In this document: in pieces, positions 1 through 8,111 of the stretch
Layout of the letters: every line of letters begins with the position of its first letter
Numbering within the stretch: the first letter of the stretch is position 1
NCBI GenBank assembly: GCA_949287505.1
Contig: CASEGX010000063.1
Span: 1 to 57,896 of the forward strand
DNA from: an uncultured Spirochaetales bacterium
GTDB lineage: Bacteria; Spirochaetota; Spirochaetia; Sphaerochaetales; Sphaerochaetaceae
Reading direction: 5' to 3'
Length of the DNA stretch: 57,896 nt
Made by a program: the position numbers and the translations under genes
The notes under the pieces: generated by a model
What the model saw: the letters and a program-made list of their open reading frames with translations, nothing else
Database searches by the model: none
What the model was told of the DNA's origin: nothing

Positions 1-621
1 AATAAGCTTGTTATTGATAAGAACCAGTATAATGGCAAGGTGCCTTTCAAGGCATATGTCATTTTAGTGAATCATTGGTGCCATAGAGTCATTCTGACAG
101 TTTCTCAGATTGCTCTTATCATCATGCTTTGTATCGTTTTCTTTAACGTTGTTCTTCGTTATTGTTTCAACACCGGAATCGGAGCTGTGGATGAGGTTGC
201 AAGACTTCTTGTTACATGCTTCACATTCCTTGCTTGTGCTATCGGCGTAAGAGACCATATGCATATTTCCGTCACGATGGTGTACAACAGATTCCCCAAG
301 GGCGGCAAGATGCGTAAGTTCATGGATGTTCTTCCTGATATCTCAACGCTGTTCTGTGGATTCTTCTTCTTCTATTTCGGAGGAAGCTACATGCTCCGTC
401 TGATGGGACTTCCCGGTATGCTCCCTATGACAGGACTGCCGACATGGATCCAGTACATTGCCGTTCCTTTCGCAGGAATCATCATGGTATTCGATTCCAT
501 CCTCTTCCTGATCAGAGTCCTCAGCCCGGATGATCTTCTTTACAGTGAGGCTGAAGTTGATTATGAGGAGCTTGTAAAGCAGCAGGCTGCAGAAGCACAG
601 AAGAATGGAGGAAAGAACTGA
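1..621 (+). CDS. TRAP transporter small permease (DctQ-like), probably 5' partial
   Basis: Small membrane subunit of a tripartite ATP-independent periplasmic (TRAP) transporter, which with the large permease moves a substrate bound by a periplasmic protein, driven by an ion gradient. Four hydrophobic segments are visible. The first ends in the family-typical stretch FFNVVLRY and is followed by AVDEVAR and then RDHMHI, as in DctQ proteins. The frame is open back to base 1, so the gene may begin before the window; the first in-window start is a GTG at 40 without a clear ribosome site. Its stop overlaps the start of the next gene by one base (TGATG), a translationally coupled operon. No substrate-binding protein gene is in the window; it may lie upstream. 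The substrate cannot be told. Confidence 0.9.
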   Translation, partial: NKLVIDKNQYNGKVPFKAYVILVNHWCHRVILTVSQIALIIMLCIVFFNVVLRYCFNTGIGAVDEVARLLVTCFTFLACAIGVRDHMHISVTMVYNRFPKGGKMRKFMDVLPDISTLFCGFFFFYFGGSYMLRLMGLPGMLPMTGLPTWIQYIAVPFAGIIMVFDSILFLIRVLSPDDLLYSEAEVDYEELVKQQAAEAQKNGGKN

Positions 622-2009
622 TGGCAAGTACAACTATCGCAATTATCGTGCTCATCGGAGGCTTCTTCCTTCTGATGGCATTTAAAGTACCTGTAACATT
701 CTCAATGTTCATTGCAGCTATCGCATCTACTTTCTTTGTTCCGGGAACAAACCCGACAACAATGGTCCGTATGATGCTCGATGGCGTCAATAACTTCACC
801 ATGCTCGCCATTCCATTCTTCATAGTAATGGGTGAAATCATGGCAGCTGGTCAGATTTCCGATAAGATCGTTGATCTTGCAAACCTTGCCGTAGGCCGTT
901 TCCGCGGTGGTCTTGCATATGTCAACTGTATTGACTCTATGTTCTTCGGCGGTATTTCCGGATCTGCTGTTGCTGATGTTTCCTCTCTCGGCTCTGTTGT
1001 TATTCCTATGATGGTCAAGCAGGGTTATGACAGGGAATTCACAGTCGGACTCACAGTTACTACAGCTTGCCAGGGTGTTCTTATTCCACCATCACACAAC
1101 ATGGTTATCTACGCACTCGCAGCAGGTACAGGTGTATCTATCGGACAGCTCTTCTACGCAGGTTTCGCTCCTGGAATCTGTCTTGGACTTGGCTTCATGC
1201 TTATGTGTTTCCTCCTTGGAAAGAAGTATAACTTCCCGAAGGGAGAGAAGATGTATAAGAATGACAGAGTCAGATGGATCGGAAAGGCAAATGGCCAGAA
1301 AGGAAAGCTCCCAGAGGGAGAGGGCTGGATGGTAATTGGCAACATCGCTCTTGGACACTGCATGAGAGTTCTTCTTAGTGCAATCCTCCCGATGATGACT
1401 CTTGTCATTATCCTTGTTGGAACAGGTGCTGGTGTATTCACAGCAACTGAGAGTTCTGCTGTTGCTTGTTTCTATACATTCATCCTTACATATTTCATTT
1501 TCCGCGCTGATAAGATCAAGAATTTCGGCAATGTTCTCAAGAACTCACTTAAGACACTTGCTGTTGTTCTTACGCTTATCGGAACAGCAAAGGCATTTGC
1601 TTACATGATGACAAGGCTCAGAATCCCTGCAGCAATCACAAATGCTCTCATCGGATTCTCAGATAACCCGTATGTTATCTTCCTTATTGTCAACATTCTG
1701 CTTCTTATCCTTGGCTGTTTCATGGATATGGCTCCGCTTATCATGATCATGACACCGATTCTCCTTCCTGTCGTATCCTCACTTGGAATGACGGATGTTC
1801 ATTTCGGTATTGTCATCATCTTCAACCTGGCTATCGGACTTTGTACACCTCCTGTAGGTTCTGCACTCTTCGTTGGCTGTGCAGTTGGTAAGACATCCCT
1901 TGAGGCAACTGCAAAGAAGATGCTACCGCTTTTTGCTGTAATGCTTATTATGCTTATGGTATTCACATACATACCATACATCTTCCAGATACCTCTATTC
2001 GGGTATTGA
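621..2009 (+). CDS. TRAP transporter large permease (DctM-like)
   Basis: Large channel-forming subunit of the TRAP transporter, inner membrane, 462 residues with about a dozen hydrophobic segments. Family hallmarks are visible: GSAVADVSSLGSVVIP in the first half, IPPSHNMVIYA, and CTPPVGSALFVG near the C-terminus. Length is slightly above the usual 425-430 residues because of a hydrophilic loop around residues 200-235 rich in Lys and Gly. It follows the small permease with a one-base overlap and ends in a strong hairpin terminator, so it is the last gene of the operon. Confidence 0.95.
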   Translation: MASTTIAIIVLIGGFFLLMAFKVPVTFSMFIAAIASTFFVPGTNPTTMVRMMLDGVNNFTMLAIPFFIVMGEIMAAGQISDKIVDLANLAVGRFRGGLAYVNCIDSMFFGGISGSAVADVSSLGSVVIPMMVKQGYDREFTVGLTVTTACQGVLIPPSHNMVIYALAAGTGVSIGQLFYAGFAPGICLGLGFMLMCFLLGKKYNFPKGEKMYKNDRVRWIGKANGQKGKLPEGEGWMVIGNIALGHCMRVLLSAILPMMTLVIILVGTGAGVFTATESSAVACFYTFILTYFIFRADKIKNFGNVLKNSLKTLAVVLTLIGTAKAFAYMMTRLRIPAAITNALIGFSDNPYVIFLIVNILLLILGCFMDMAPLIMIMTPILLPVVSSLGMTDVHFGIVIIFNLAIGLCTPPVGSALFVGCAVGKTSLEATAKKMLPLFAVMLIMLMVFTYIPYIFQIPLFGY

Positions 2010-2017
2010 TTCGATTC

Positions 2018-2058
2018 TGCCCGCTTCCGATGAGGCGGGCATCTTTAATTCTTTTTTT
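2018..2058 (+). terminator. Rho-independent terminator after TRAP operon
   Basis: Perfect 7-bp stem TGCCCGC (2018-2024) / GCGGGCA (2035-2041) with a 10-nt loop, followed shortly by a run of seven T at 2052-2058. It starts nine bases after the permease stop codon. Confidence 0.85.
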
Positions 2059-2071
2059 ATCGGAATAATTT

Positions 2072-3430
2072 ATGAATGTATTGATTATCGGAGCAGGAAG
2101 GAGAGGCGTCAGGATTGGCCGTCATCTTGCGGCAGAAAAGTCCTCTGTAATCTTCCTTGACCGGTCCATCTCAAAATGCCGTGAGGCAGAATCCAAGGTT
2201 GATTGCCTTGCTGTCTGCGGATCCGGTACTGATCTTGCCAAGCTCAGGGAGGCCGGAGTCGAAAAGGCCGATACCGTTATTGCTGTAACGGATTCTGATG
2301 AAGTGAATATCGTTGCATGCGGTATCGTCGCCACTGAATTTCCCAATGTAGTGAATACAATTGCTGCAATACGCAGTTCCGGTTATATCGGGGAGGCTGG
2401 GCTTCCACCACGCATCCTCGGAATAACGCACATAATAAATCCTGATCAGGAAGGGGCTGAAAGGATTCTTGATACAATCCGCTATGGCCTTTATCGTGAT
2501 ACTCTTATCTTCCCCGGTACAGATTTCATGATTTTCACTGTCTCCGAAGGGCAGGGAGGCATCAGGAGAGGTGAGAGTGTTGCCTCGATCAGAAAGAGAA
2601 CAGCTGAGAATTTTGTCATTGCTGCAATATACAGACGCGCGAAAATAATCATCCCTACAGGTGATACAGAAATACGACCGGGAGATATCCTTGTCATCAT
2701 CACTGACAGTGATAAGGCATACATAGAATTAAGCGGCACTCCAAGCCGTGAAATATACAGAGAACCTGATGATATCGTCATTCTCGGAGCCACGAGAATA
2801 ACACGGTTCCTTCTTTATGCCATCGCACCGAAAGACAGGAAGAAAATCAGGCTGATTGAGAAGAATGAATCAGATGCAAATGAATTTGCCGCTCTGTTCC
2901 CTGAGATTACTGTACTTAACGCATCTATTACCGATGAGAGTATCTGGGATGATGAATCGCTTTCATCTGCTGAGCTTTTCATAAGCCTTACCGATAATGA
3001 TGAGCTTAATATCGTTACATCCGGATACGCAAAGAAAATCGGAATAAAGAAGAGCATCGCTCTTGTTAAGTCAAATACCAACTATAGTCAGTTTGCAATC
3101 TCTCTCGGTGTCGATGTCGCTCTTTCCATCACGGATGTTACAGTTGATTCTCTTATCAGATATCTGCGTGGCGATGGAATTTCCGCTATGCATACGCTTT
3201 TCGGAGGAGAGCTGGAGGTCTATGAGTATGTCATCCAGAATTCATTCCCGTTCATTGGCAAGAAACTCAAGGACATCCGTTTCAAGAGCAGGGTTGTCAT
3301 TGCAGGAGTGAGAAAGGATGATGGATCTGCGCTTATTCCAGATGGTGAGTATGTCTTTATGGCAGGAGACCGTCTGATCCTTTCAATCCGTCATGATGAT
3401 AGCGGTTATCTTAAGGAGCTGTTTCTCTGA
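2072..3430 (+). CDS. trkA: Trk potassium uptake NAD-binding protein TrkA
   Basis: Cytoplasmic regulatory subunit of the Trk/Ktr potassium channel, 452 residues, the usual length for a full TrkA with two RCK modules. Residues 1-125 form an RCK-N domain opening with the dinucleotide-binding motif GAGRRG, followed by an RCK-C domain near 140-225. A second RCK-N (IVILGATRITRFL) and a second RCK-C end the protein. It binds NAD(H) or nucleotides and gates the membrane subunit encoded directly downstream, whose start overlaps its stop (TGATG). The gene begins 14 bases after the TRAP terminator. Confidence 0.95.
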   Translation: MNVLIIGAGRRGVRIGRHLAAEKSSVIFLDRSISKCREAESKVDCLAVCGSGTDLAKLREAGVEKADTVIAVTDSDEVNIVACGIVATEFPNVVNTIAAIRSSGYIGEAGLPPRILGITHIINPDQEGAERILDTIRYGLYRDTLIFPGTDFMIFTVSEGQGGIRRGESVASIRKRTAENFVIAAIYRRAKIIIPTGDTEIRPGDILVIITDSDKAYIELSGTPSREIYREPDDIVILGATRITRFLLYAIAPKDRKKIRLIEKNESDANEFAALFPEITVLNASITDESIWDDESLSSAELFISLTDNDELNIVTSGYAKKIGIKKSIALVKSNTNYSQFAISLGVDVALSITDVTVDSLIRYLRGDGISAMHTLFGGELEVYEYVIQNSFPFIGKKLKDIRFKSRVVIAGVRKDDGSALIPDGEYVFMAGDRLILSIRHDDSGYLKELFL

Positions 3431-4872
3431 TGAATATAAAGTCTGTTCTCAGGTTTCTTGCGCTTATCCAGCTTCTTGTCGGAATCTGTATGCTGGTTCC
3501 TCTTGCACTGGCCTTCGGGTATGGAGAGGAAGATGGTGTCAGGGCCTTTCTGATAACAGAGGTCCTGATAGTCCTGTTTGCTGCGGCAGTGCTTATTGCG
3601 ACCAGGAACGAGAGGATTACAATAAAAGCCCGTGACAGCTACCTTCTTGTCACCCTTGTCTGGGTCGTTGCCACTGCATTCGGTGCGCTGCCATTATATC
3701 TCACAGGTACGTTTGAGACCTACGCAAGCTGTTACTTTGAGATAATGTCTGGTTTCACCACAACAGGAGCAACAGCCCTTTCATCCATAGAGGACAAGCT
3801 GAAATCGATCCTTTTCTGGAGGGGAATGACAAACTGGCTGGGCGGTATGGGTATTGTTGTTCTCTTCGTTGCTCTAATGCCGTTTATGGGGCTTAAGGGA
3901 ACAAGTCTGGTCAATGCAGAATCGGTTGGACCTACAAAGGATAAGCTCACTCCAAAGATCCAGCATACGGCCTTTGCACTCTGGGCTATCTATACTGTAT
4001 TCTCGATAATCCAGGTACTTCTTCTCTGGATAAAGATACCCCTCTACGATGCAGTCACTGTCATGTTCGGTACAATGGGAGCTGCAGGTTTTGCTCCTAC
4101 GAACTCCTCAATAGGAAGCTATCATTCTGCCTATGTCGATATCATAGTGACAATCTTCATGATTATCGCGGGATCGAACTTCTCTCTTTATTTTAAGGCT
4201 ATCAAGGGACGGCTGAGAGAGGCCTGCGGAGATAAGGAGCTGCATCTCTATCTGGCAATCATTGCGGTCTTTTCCGTCATGATAGCAATTGATGTATCAG
4301 ATACATATGGTAGTTTCCTTACAGCATTCAGGTATGCAATCTTCCATGTAGCTTCGATAATAACCACAACCGGTTTCGCAACCTATGATTATAATTTCTG
4401 GCCACAGTTCTCGAAGACGCTGCTTGTCCTTCTCTTCTTCGTCGGAGGATGCGCAGGATCTGCAGGTGGCGGAATAAAGGTGATCAGAGTATCCGCGCTT
4501 GTTTCTCTTGCACGCAACGCAATCAAGAAACGCCTTCATCCGAATGCTGTTATTCCTCTCAAGCTCGGTGATTCCAATGTCGATCAGAACACATTGCTAT
4601 CCCTTGCAGGTTTTGTCGGTACATATATTATCACAGGGTTGATCGGTACAGTGATTTACTCATTGTCCGGCTATGACTTCGAAACATGCTTCACTGCAAG
4701 TTTCCTCCTTCTCGGCAACATCGGAATAGGTATGGGAGCTGTCAGTCCTTCTGGAAACTTTTCGATTTTCTCTGATGCGATTCTGACTGCAGGATCGTTT
4801 CTGATGCTTATTGGAAGGCTTGAGCTCTTTACCGTTTTTGCGCTCTTCACAAGAGATTTCTGGAAAAAATAA
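3430..4872 (+). CDS. trkH: Trk potassium uptake membrane subunit TrkH
   Basis: Potassium-translocating subunit of the TrkAH system in the inner membrane, 480 residues. The four pore-loop repeats expected for the family are recognisable: GFTTTGAT, GAAGFAP, TTTGFAT and GNIGIGMG. GGMGIVVLFVALMP and the stretch GGCAGSAGGGIKVIR are also typical. It is translationally coupled to trkA by a one-base overlap, so channel and gating ring are made together. Direction is K+ import coupled to membrane potential or Na+/H+. Confidence 0.95.
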   Translation: MNIKSVLRFLALIQLLVGICMLVPLALAFGYGEEDGVRAFLITEVLIVLFAAAVLIATRNERITIKARDSYLLVTLVWVVATAFGALPLYLTGTFETYASCYFEIMSGFTTTGATALSSIEDKLKSILFWRGMTNWLGGMGIVVLFVALMPFMGLKGTSLVNAESVGPTKDKLTPKIQHTAFALWAIYTVFSIIQVLLLWIKIPLYDAVTVMFGTMGAAGFAPTNSSIGSYHSAYVDIIVTIFMIIAGSNFSLYFKAIKGRLREACGDKELHLYLAIIAVFSVMIAIDVSDTYGSFLTAFRYAIFHVASIITTTGFATYDYNFWPQFSKTLLVLLFFVGGCAGSAGGGIKVIRVSALVSLARNAIKKRLHPNAVIPLKLGDSNVDQNTLLSLAGFVGTYIITGLIGTVIYSLSGYDFETCFTASFLLLGNIGIGMGAVSPSGNFSIFSDAILTAGSFLMLIGRLELFTVFALFTRDFWKK

Positions 4873-4889
4873 GCTTCTCATTTTCCTTG

Positions 4890-4898
4890 TGCTATAAT
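4890..4898 (+). promoter_or_regulatory. Extended -10 promoter for choloylglycine hydrolase-like gene
   Basis: Perfect TATAAT at 4893-4898 preceded by TG with one-base spacing (extended -10). Transcription would start near 4905, exactly where a hairpin begins (see next entry). No good -35 is seen, as expected for an extended -10 promoter. Confidence 0.6.
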
Positions 4899-4904
4899 GA
4901 AGTT

Positions 4905-4930
4905 GAAGGCAGTGTACTCACGCTGCCTTC
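4905..4930 (+). promoter_or_regulatory. 5' leader hairpin
   Basis: Perfect 8-bp inverted repeat GAAGGCAG (4905-4912) / CTGCCTTC (4923-4930) with a 10-nt loop, predicted to sit at the very 5' end of the transcript. No T-run follows, so it is more likely an mRNA-stabilising or regulatory stem than a terminator of the trk operon. Confidence 0.5.
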
Positions 4931-4967
4931 CAATTTCAGGAAAAGCTTCTAGCTTGAGGAGAAGAAA

Positions 4968-6029
4968 ATGAGGAAAGTACTTGCAATTGCGGTTTTCTCT
5001 CTGGCGGCAACAGCTGCATTCGGCTGCTCCGGATTTGCATGGCACACGGAGGATGGATGTCATCTGCTTGGCCGGACATATGATATGTTCGGTGATCTCA
5101 GTGGAAACAAGATAACTGTGATTGCTCCCGGTTATGAGCTCCATACATCACCATCGGGCGAAGGTGAAACAATTACCATGAAATATGGGTTTATCGGCAA
5201 TGGAATACAAGGCGCACCTTCTCCGATCTTTACCGATGGTATAAATGAGAAGGGCCTGATGGGAACATTGCAGAATTTCCCGGGATATGGGCATTACAAT
5301 ACGCAGAAAAGCGATGACAACACCGATCTTCATCCTGCGTTCTTTGTTCCATATATGCTCGGAACATGCTCGACAGTGGAAGAGGTTGCAGAAGCTGTAA
5401 AGCATATTAATCTGACTGATGAACTCATTTTCGGCGCGCACATGTCGGTTCACTATATCTTTTCAGATGAGAGCGGAGAAGCTATCATCATCGAGCCTGA
5501 TGAAGATGGCATAACGGTACACAGGAATACAATCGGTGTCATGACAAATGCTCCGGGCTATGAATGGCATTTCATGAACCTCAAAAACTATGTGGCAGTA
5601 TCCAATGTGCATACCCCTCCGCGTGAGCTTCTCGGAGAGACAATCTCAACATTCGGAAATGGAACCGGTGGAAGCTTTGGGCTCCCTGGCAGCTACTCAT
5701 CTCCTGACAGATTCGTCCGGCTTGCGTTCGCAAAGGATTTTGCACCGCTTGGAAAGAATGAGATAGATGGCATTACAAGGATGTTCGATACATTCTCTGT
5801 TGTCTATGTTCCTGACGGAATGCTTAAGGAGAGTGCTGACCATGATGAATATGAGAGGACTCTCTGCACAGCTGCAATGTGCGCAGAAAGCAGGACATAT
5901 TATTTCTCTCCAGCTGAGAACAGACGTATAAATGCATACAGTGTTGATAATGCTCTGAAAGCTATGGGAGAAGAGACAATTGCTTATTATCCGATTCCGA
6001 TAGATGAGGATATCAATTACGTAATCTGA
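4968..6029 (+). CDS. Exported choloylglycine hydrolase family (Ntn) amidase
   Basis: Linear C-N bond hydrolase of the family that includes bile salt hydrolase and penicillin V acylase, 353 residues. A signal peptide (residues 1-19) ends directly before Cys20, which would become the N-terminal nucleophile after cleavage. Relative to Cys20, Arg36 and Asp39 sit at the spacing of bile salt hydrolase Arg18 and Asp21. TNAPGYEWH supplies the conserved Asn (about 194) and SPDRFVR the conserved Arg (about 248). It acts outside the cytoplasm, on conjugated bile acids or another N-acyl amide. FGC also fits a lipobox, so membrane anchoring is an alternative fate of Cys20. Single-gene unit with its own promoter, leader hairpin, ribosome site (GAGGAG) and terminator. 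Confidence 0.88.
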   Translation: MRKVLAIAVFSLAATAAFGCSGFAWHTEDGCHLLGRTYDMFGDLSGNKITVIAPGYELHTSPSGEGETITMKYGFIGNGIQGAPSPIFTDGINEKGLMGTLQNFPGYGHYNTQKSDDNTDLHPAFFVPYMLGTCSTVEEVAEAVKHINLTDELIFGAHMSVHYIFSDESGEAIIIEPDEDGITVHRNTIGVMTNAPGYEWHFMNLKNYVAVSNVHTPPRELLGETISTFGNGTGGSFGLPGSYSSPDRFVRLAFAKDFAPLGKNEIDGITRMFDTFSVVYVPDGMLKESADHDEYERTLCTAAMCAESRTYYFSPAENRRINAYSVDNALKAMGEETIAYYPIPIDEDINYVI

Positions 6030-6035
6030 TGAGAG

Positions 6036-6057
6036 AGGAGGCGGAAGCCTCCTTTTC
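6036..6057 (+). terminator. Terminator between convergent genes
   Basis: Perfect 7-bp stem AGGAGGC (6036-6042) / GCCTCCT (6047-6053) with GGAA tetraloop, followed by a short T-rich tail. It sits between the hydrolase stop and the stop of the opposite-strand aminopeptidase and may serve both directions. Confidence 0.75.
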
Positions 6058-7335
6058 TCATCTTGAAAGAAAAGCCCTGAAAAGGCGTAGAAGGGATTCC
6101 GTGTCCCTGCACCCTGCGCTCTCATAAGGGGAGTGCATTGCAAGCTGGGCAGCTCCTATATCGACTGACGGTATGCTCAGCTTCTGCGCAGATAGATTGC
6201 CAAGTGTGGAACCTCCGGGAATGTCTGAGTGATTCACGAAATACTGATATGGGATTTTCTCATCATCCATGAGGAATCTAAGGTAGCTGGCGCTTTCCGC
6301 ATCGGTTGTATACTTCTGTGCCGCACTGAATTTTATAGCGATTCCTCCGTTCATTACAGCCTTGTTTGTGATATCACACTTCTCTGAATAATTTGGATGC
6401 AACGCATGGCAGTTATCTGCACTGATCATGAATGACGAGGCCTTCTTTATTGCATTATCCTCTTCGCTCAGGTTTAAAGAATATGCGATGCGGCTTATGA
6501 CCGATGGAAGGAAATCAGACAACGCACCCTGTTTGGTTCCACTGCCGGTCTCTTCATTATCAAAGAGACAGATCATCGGTGCATAATCATGGCATTCAGC
6601 TTCCATGATTGCCCTGAATGATGTATATGCGCACATGAGATCATCGATTCTTGGAGATGAGAAGAACTCATTGTTCAGTCCCCAGAAAGTCCATGGAGAG
6701 ACCGGATACAGGAACAGCTCGTATTCAAGAAGATCTTCCACGCTGCATGCAGCAAGTTCAGCTATAGAATGCAGGAACCGTCCTTTTTCGTTTCCCTCGG
6801 CAAAGATCGGCAGCATGTCTTTCTGGGCTTTGTAGCCGTTTTCCTCATTTACCTTTCTGTTCATATGTATTGCGAGGTTGGGAATCATGGCCACCGCACG
6901 TGAGAAATCTACAAGCCGTTCTTCTATGCTCCTTCCGTTTCTTACAAACACTCTTCCCGCAATTGACAGGGGTCTGTCAAACCATGGGGCCATGAGAAGG
7001 CCTCCATATACTTCAGTGTTCAATGTTGTATAAAGCTTTGATGCCGTGACCTCCGCATCCGTTTTCACTTTGAATGCAGGACTATCCGTATGCGCAGATA
7101 CAAGTGAATATCCACGGTAATCATTTCCTGGGATAGAGAAAGCAATGAGTGCAGAACCATTCCTGGTGACGAAATAGGATGATCCTTTCCTGAGGTTCCA
7201 TCTTTCTTTCTCATCAAGAGAAATGAACCCTTTCATTGCCAATTGCTCTTTCATGTTCCTGACAGCATGAAACTGCGTAGGACTTGCTGATATGAATGTA
7301 CAAAGCTCTTCTGTGTCTTTATGGAAACTGCTCAT
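6058..7335 (-). CDS. M18 family aminopeptidase
   Basis: Cytoplasmic dinuclear-zinc aminopeptidase of family M18 (aspartyl/vacuolar aminopeptidase I type), 425 residues as usual for the family. Metal-site and catalytic motifs are in order: AHTDSPAFKVK (first His/Asp), FDNEETGSGT (catalytic and metal Glu), ISADNCHALHPNY, and a C-terminal DIGAAQLAMHSPYE with the last metal His. It releases N-terminal, often acidic or neutral, residues from peptides. Transcribed alone, converging on the hydrolase gene. Confidence 0.95.
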   Translation of the reverse strand: MSSFHKDTEELCTFISASPTQFHAVRNMKEQLAMKGFISLDEKERWNLRKGSSYFVTRNGSALIAFSIPGNDYRGYSLVSAHTDSPAFKVKTDAEVTASKLYTTLNTEVYGGLLMAPWFDRPLSIAGRVFVRNGRSIEERLVDFSRAVAMIPNLAIHMNRKVNEENGYKAQKDMLPIFAEGNEKGRFLHSIAELAACSVEDLLEYELFLYPVSPWTFWGLNNEFFSSPRIDDLMCAYTSFRAIMEAECHDYAPMICLFDNEETGSGTKQGALSDFLPSVISRIAYSLNLSEEDNAIKKASSFMISADNCHALHPNYSEKCDITNKAVMNGGIAIKFSAAQKYTTDAESASYLRFLMDDEKIPYQYFVNHSDIPGGSTLGNLSAQKLSIPSVDIGAAQLAMHSPYESAGCRDTESLLRLFRAFLSR

Positions 7336-7505
7336 GTCAAGAGTTTAGAATCAGCACCGGAATATGTACAGTGGCAAACACGGTTTTCTATCGGGTCAGA
7401 TCAGATGATGCAATGCCTCGATTGCAATTAATGCTGTAAACGTTATGAAGCACTGCAATACAAGCTCTTCAGGTTCAAGGTATGAGACATGCAGTAATTC
7501 TCTGC

Positions 7506-8111
7506 CTATTTCTCTCCCAGACTGATGAAATTCCTGACAGGGATACTGAAGACTATTCCCATGCCTTTCTTCTTCAGCTGTGGCATTTCATTTATTGCCT
7601 TGAGGACAGCGTCTGCCTTGTCCTTGGAGATGACAATCATAAGAATCTCCTTCTCAGGAACAAGTGGAGAGCCAAAGAATTTGACATCATCCTCTGTACT
7701 GGTCCCATGGGCATCTATTACTGTTCCGCCCTCTGCACCAGCCTTTCTGGCCGTTGCCATTATATCCTCGCTGTATCCATCCTCGCATATAACTTCGATC
7801 AGTATCCATTCAGAGTTCATATCAATGGTCTCCATATCATTTTCTCTTGATGTATCAATAATCATTGCCACACCTTTTGCCCTGACTGATTTCACAGCCT
7901 GAAGTATGGTGGAGGCATCTTCCTTTCTGATAACACTTGTAATCACTTCCTGCTTGGTATCCCCGATTCCAAGGGCAGCCAGAATCGTATGTGTTGCTGT
8001 GCCTTTTGCAAGGCATACTGTACCACCGGGTGCACCGGCTTCTCTGGCTGCGGCCATTATATCTTTTGCTTGCCCTTTGCGGCATATAGCTATCAGTGTG
8101 TTCCAGCTCAT
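7506..8111 (-). CDS. Tandem PII-like signalling protein
   Basis: 201 residues made of two PII-like (ferredoxin-fold trimer-type) repeats, residues about 3-95 and 103-197. Each contains the family pattern of an early strand, an AREAGAPGGTV / ARKAGAEGGTV helix-loop, and a later strand-helix segment with KEDAS / KDKAD. PII proteins sense nucleotides or small molecules and bind membrane transporters. The ATG overlaps the stop of the upstream DUF1538 membrane protein gene by four bases, so it is probably the cytosolic regulator of that protein. The ligand is unknown; the classical T-loop uridylylation Tyr is not recognisable. Confidence 0.82.
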   Translation of the reverse strand: MSWNTLIAICRKGQAKDIMAAAREAGAPGGTVCLAKGTATHTILAALGIGDTKQEVITSVIRKEDASTILQAVKSVRAKGVAMIIDTSRENDMETIDMNSEWILIEVICEDGYSEDIMATARKAGAEGGTVIDAHGTSTEDDVKFFGSPLVPEKEILMIVISKDKADAVLKAINEMPQLKKKGMGIVFSIPVRNFISLGEK

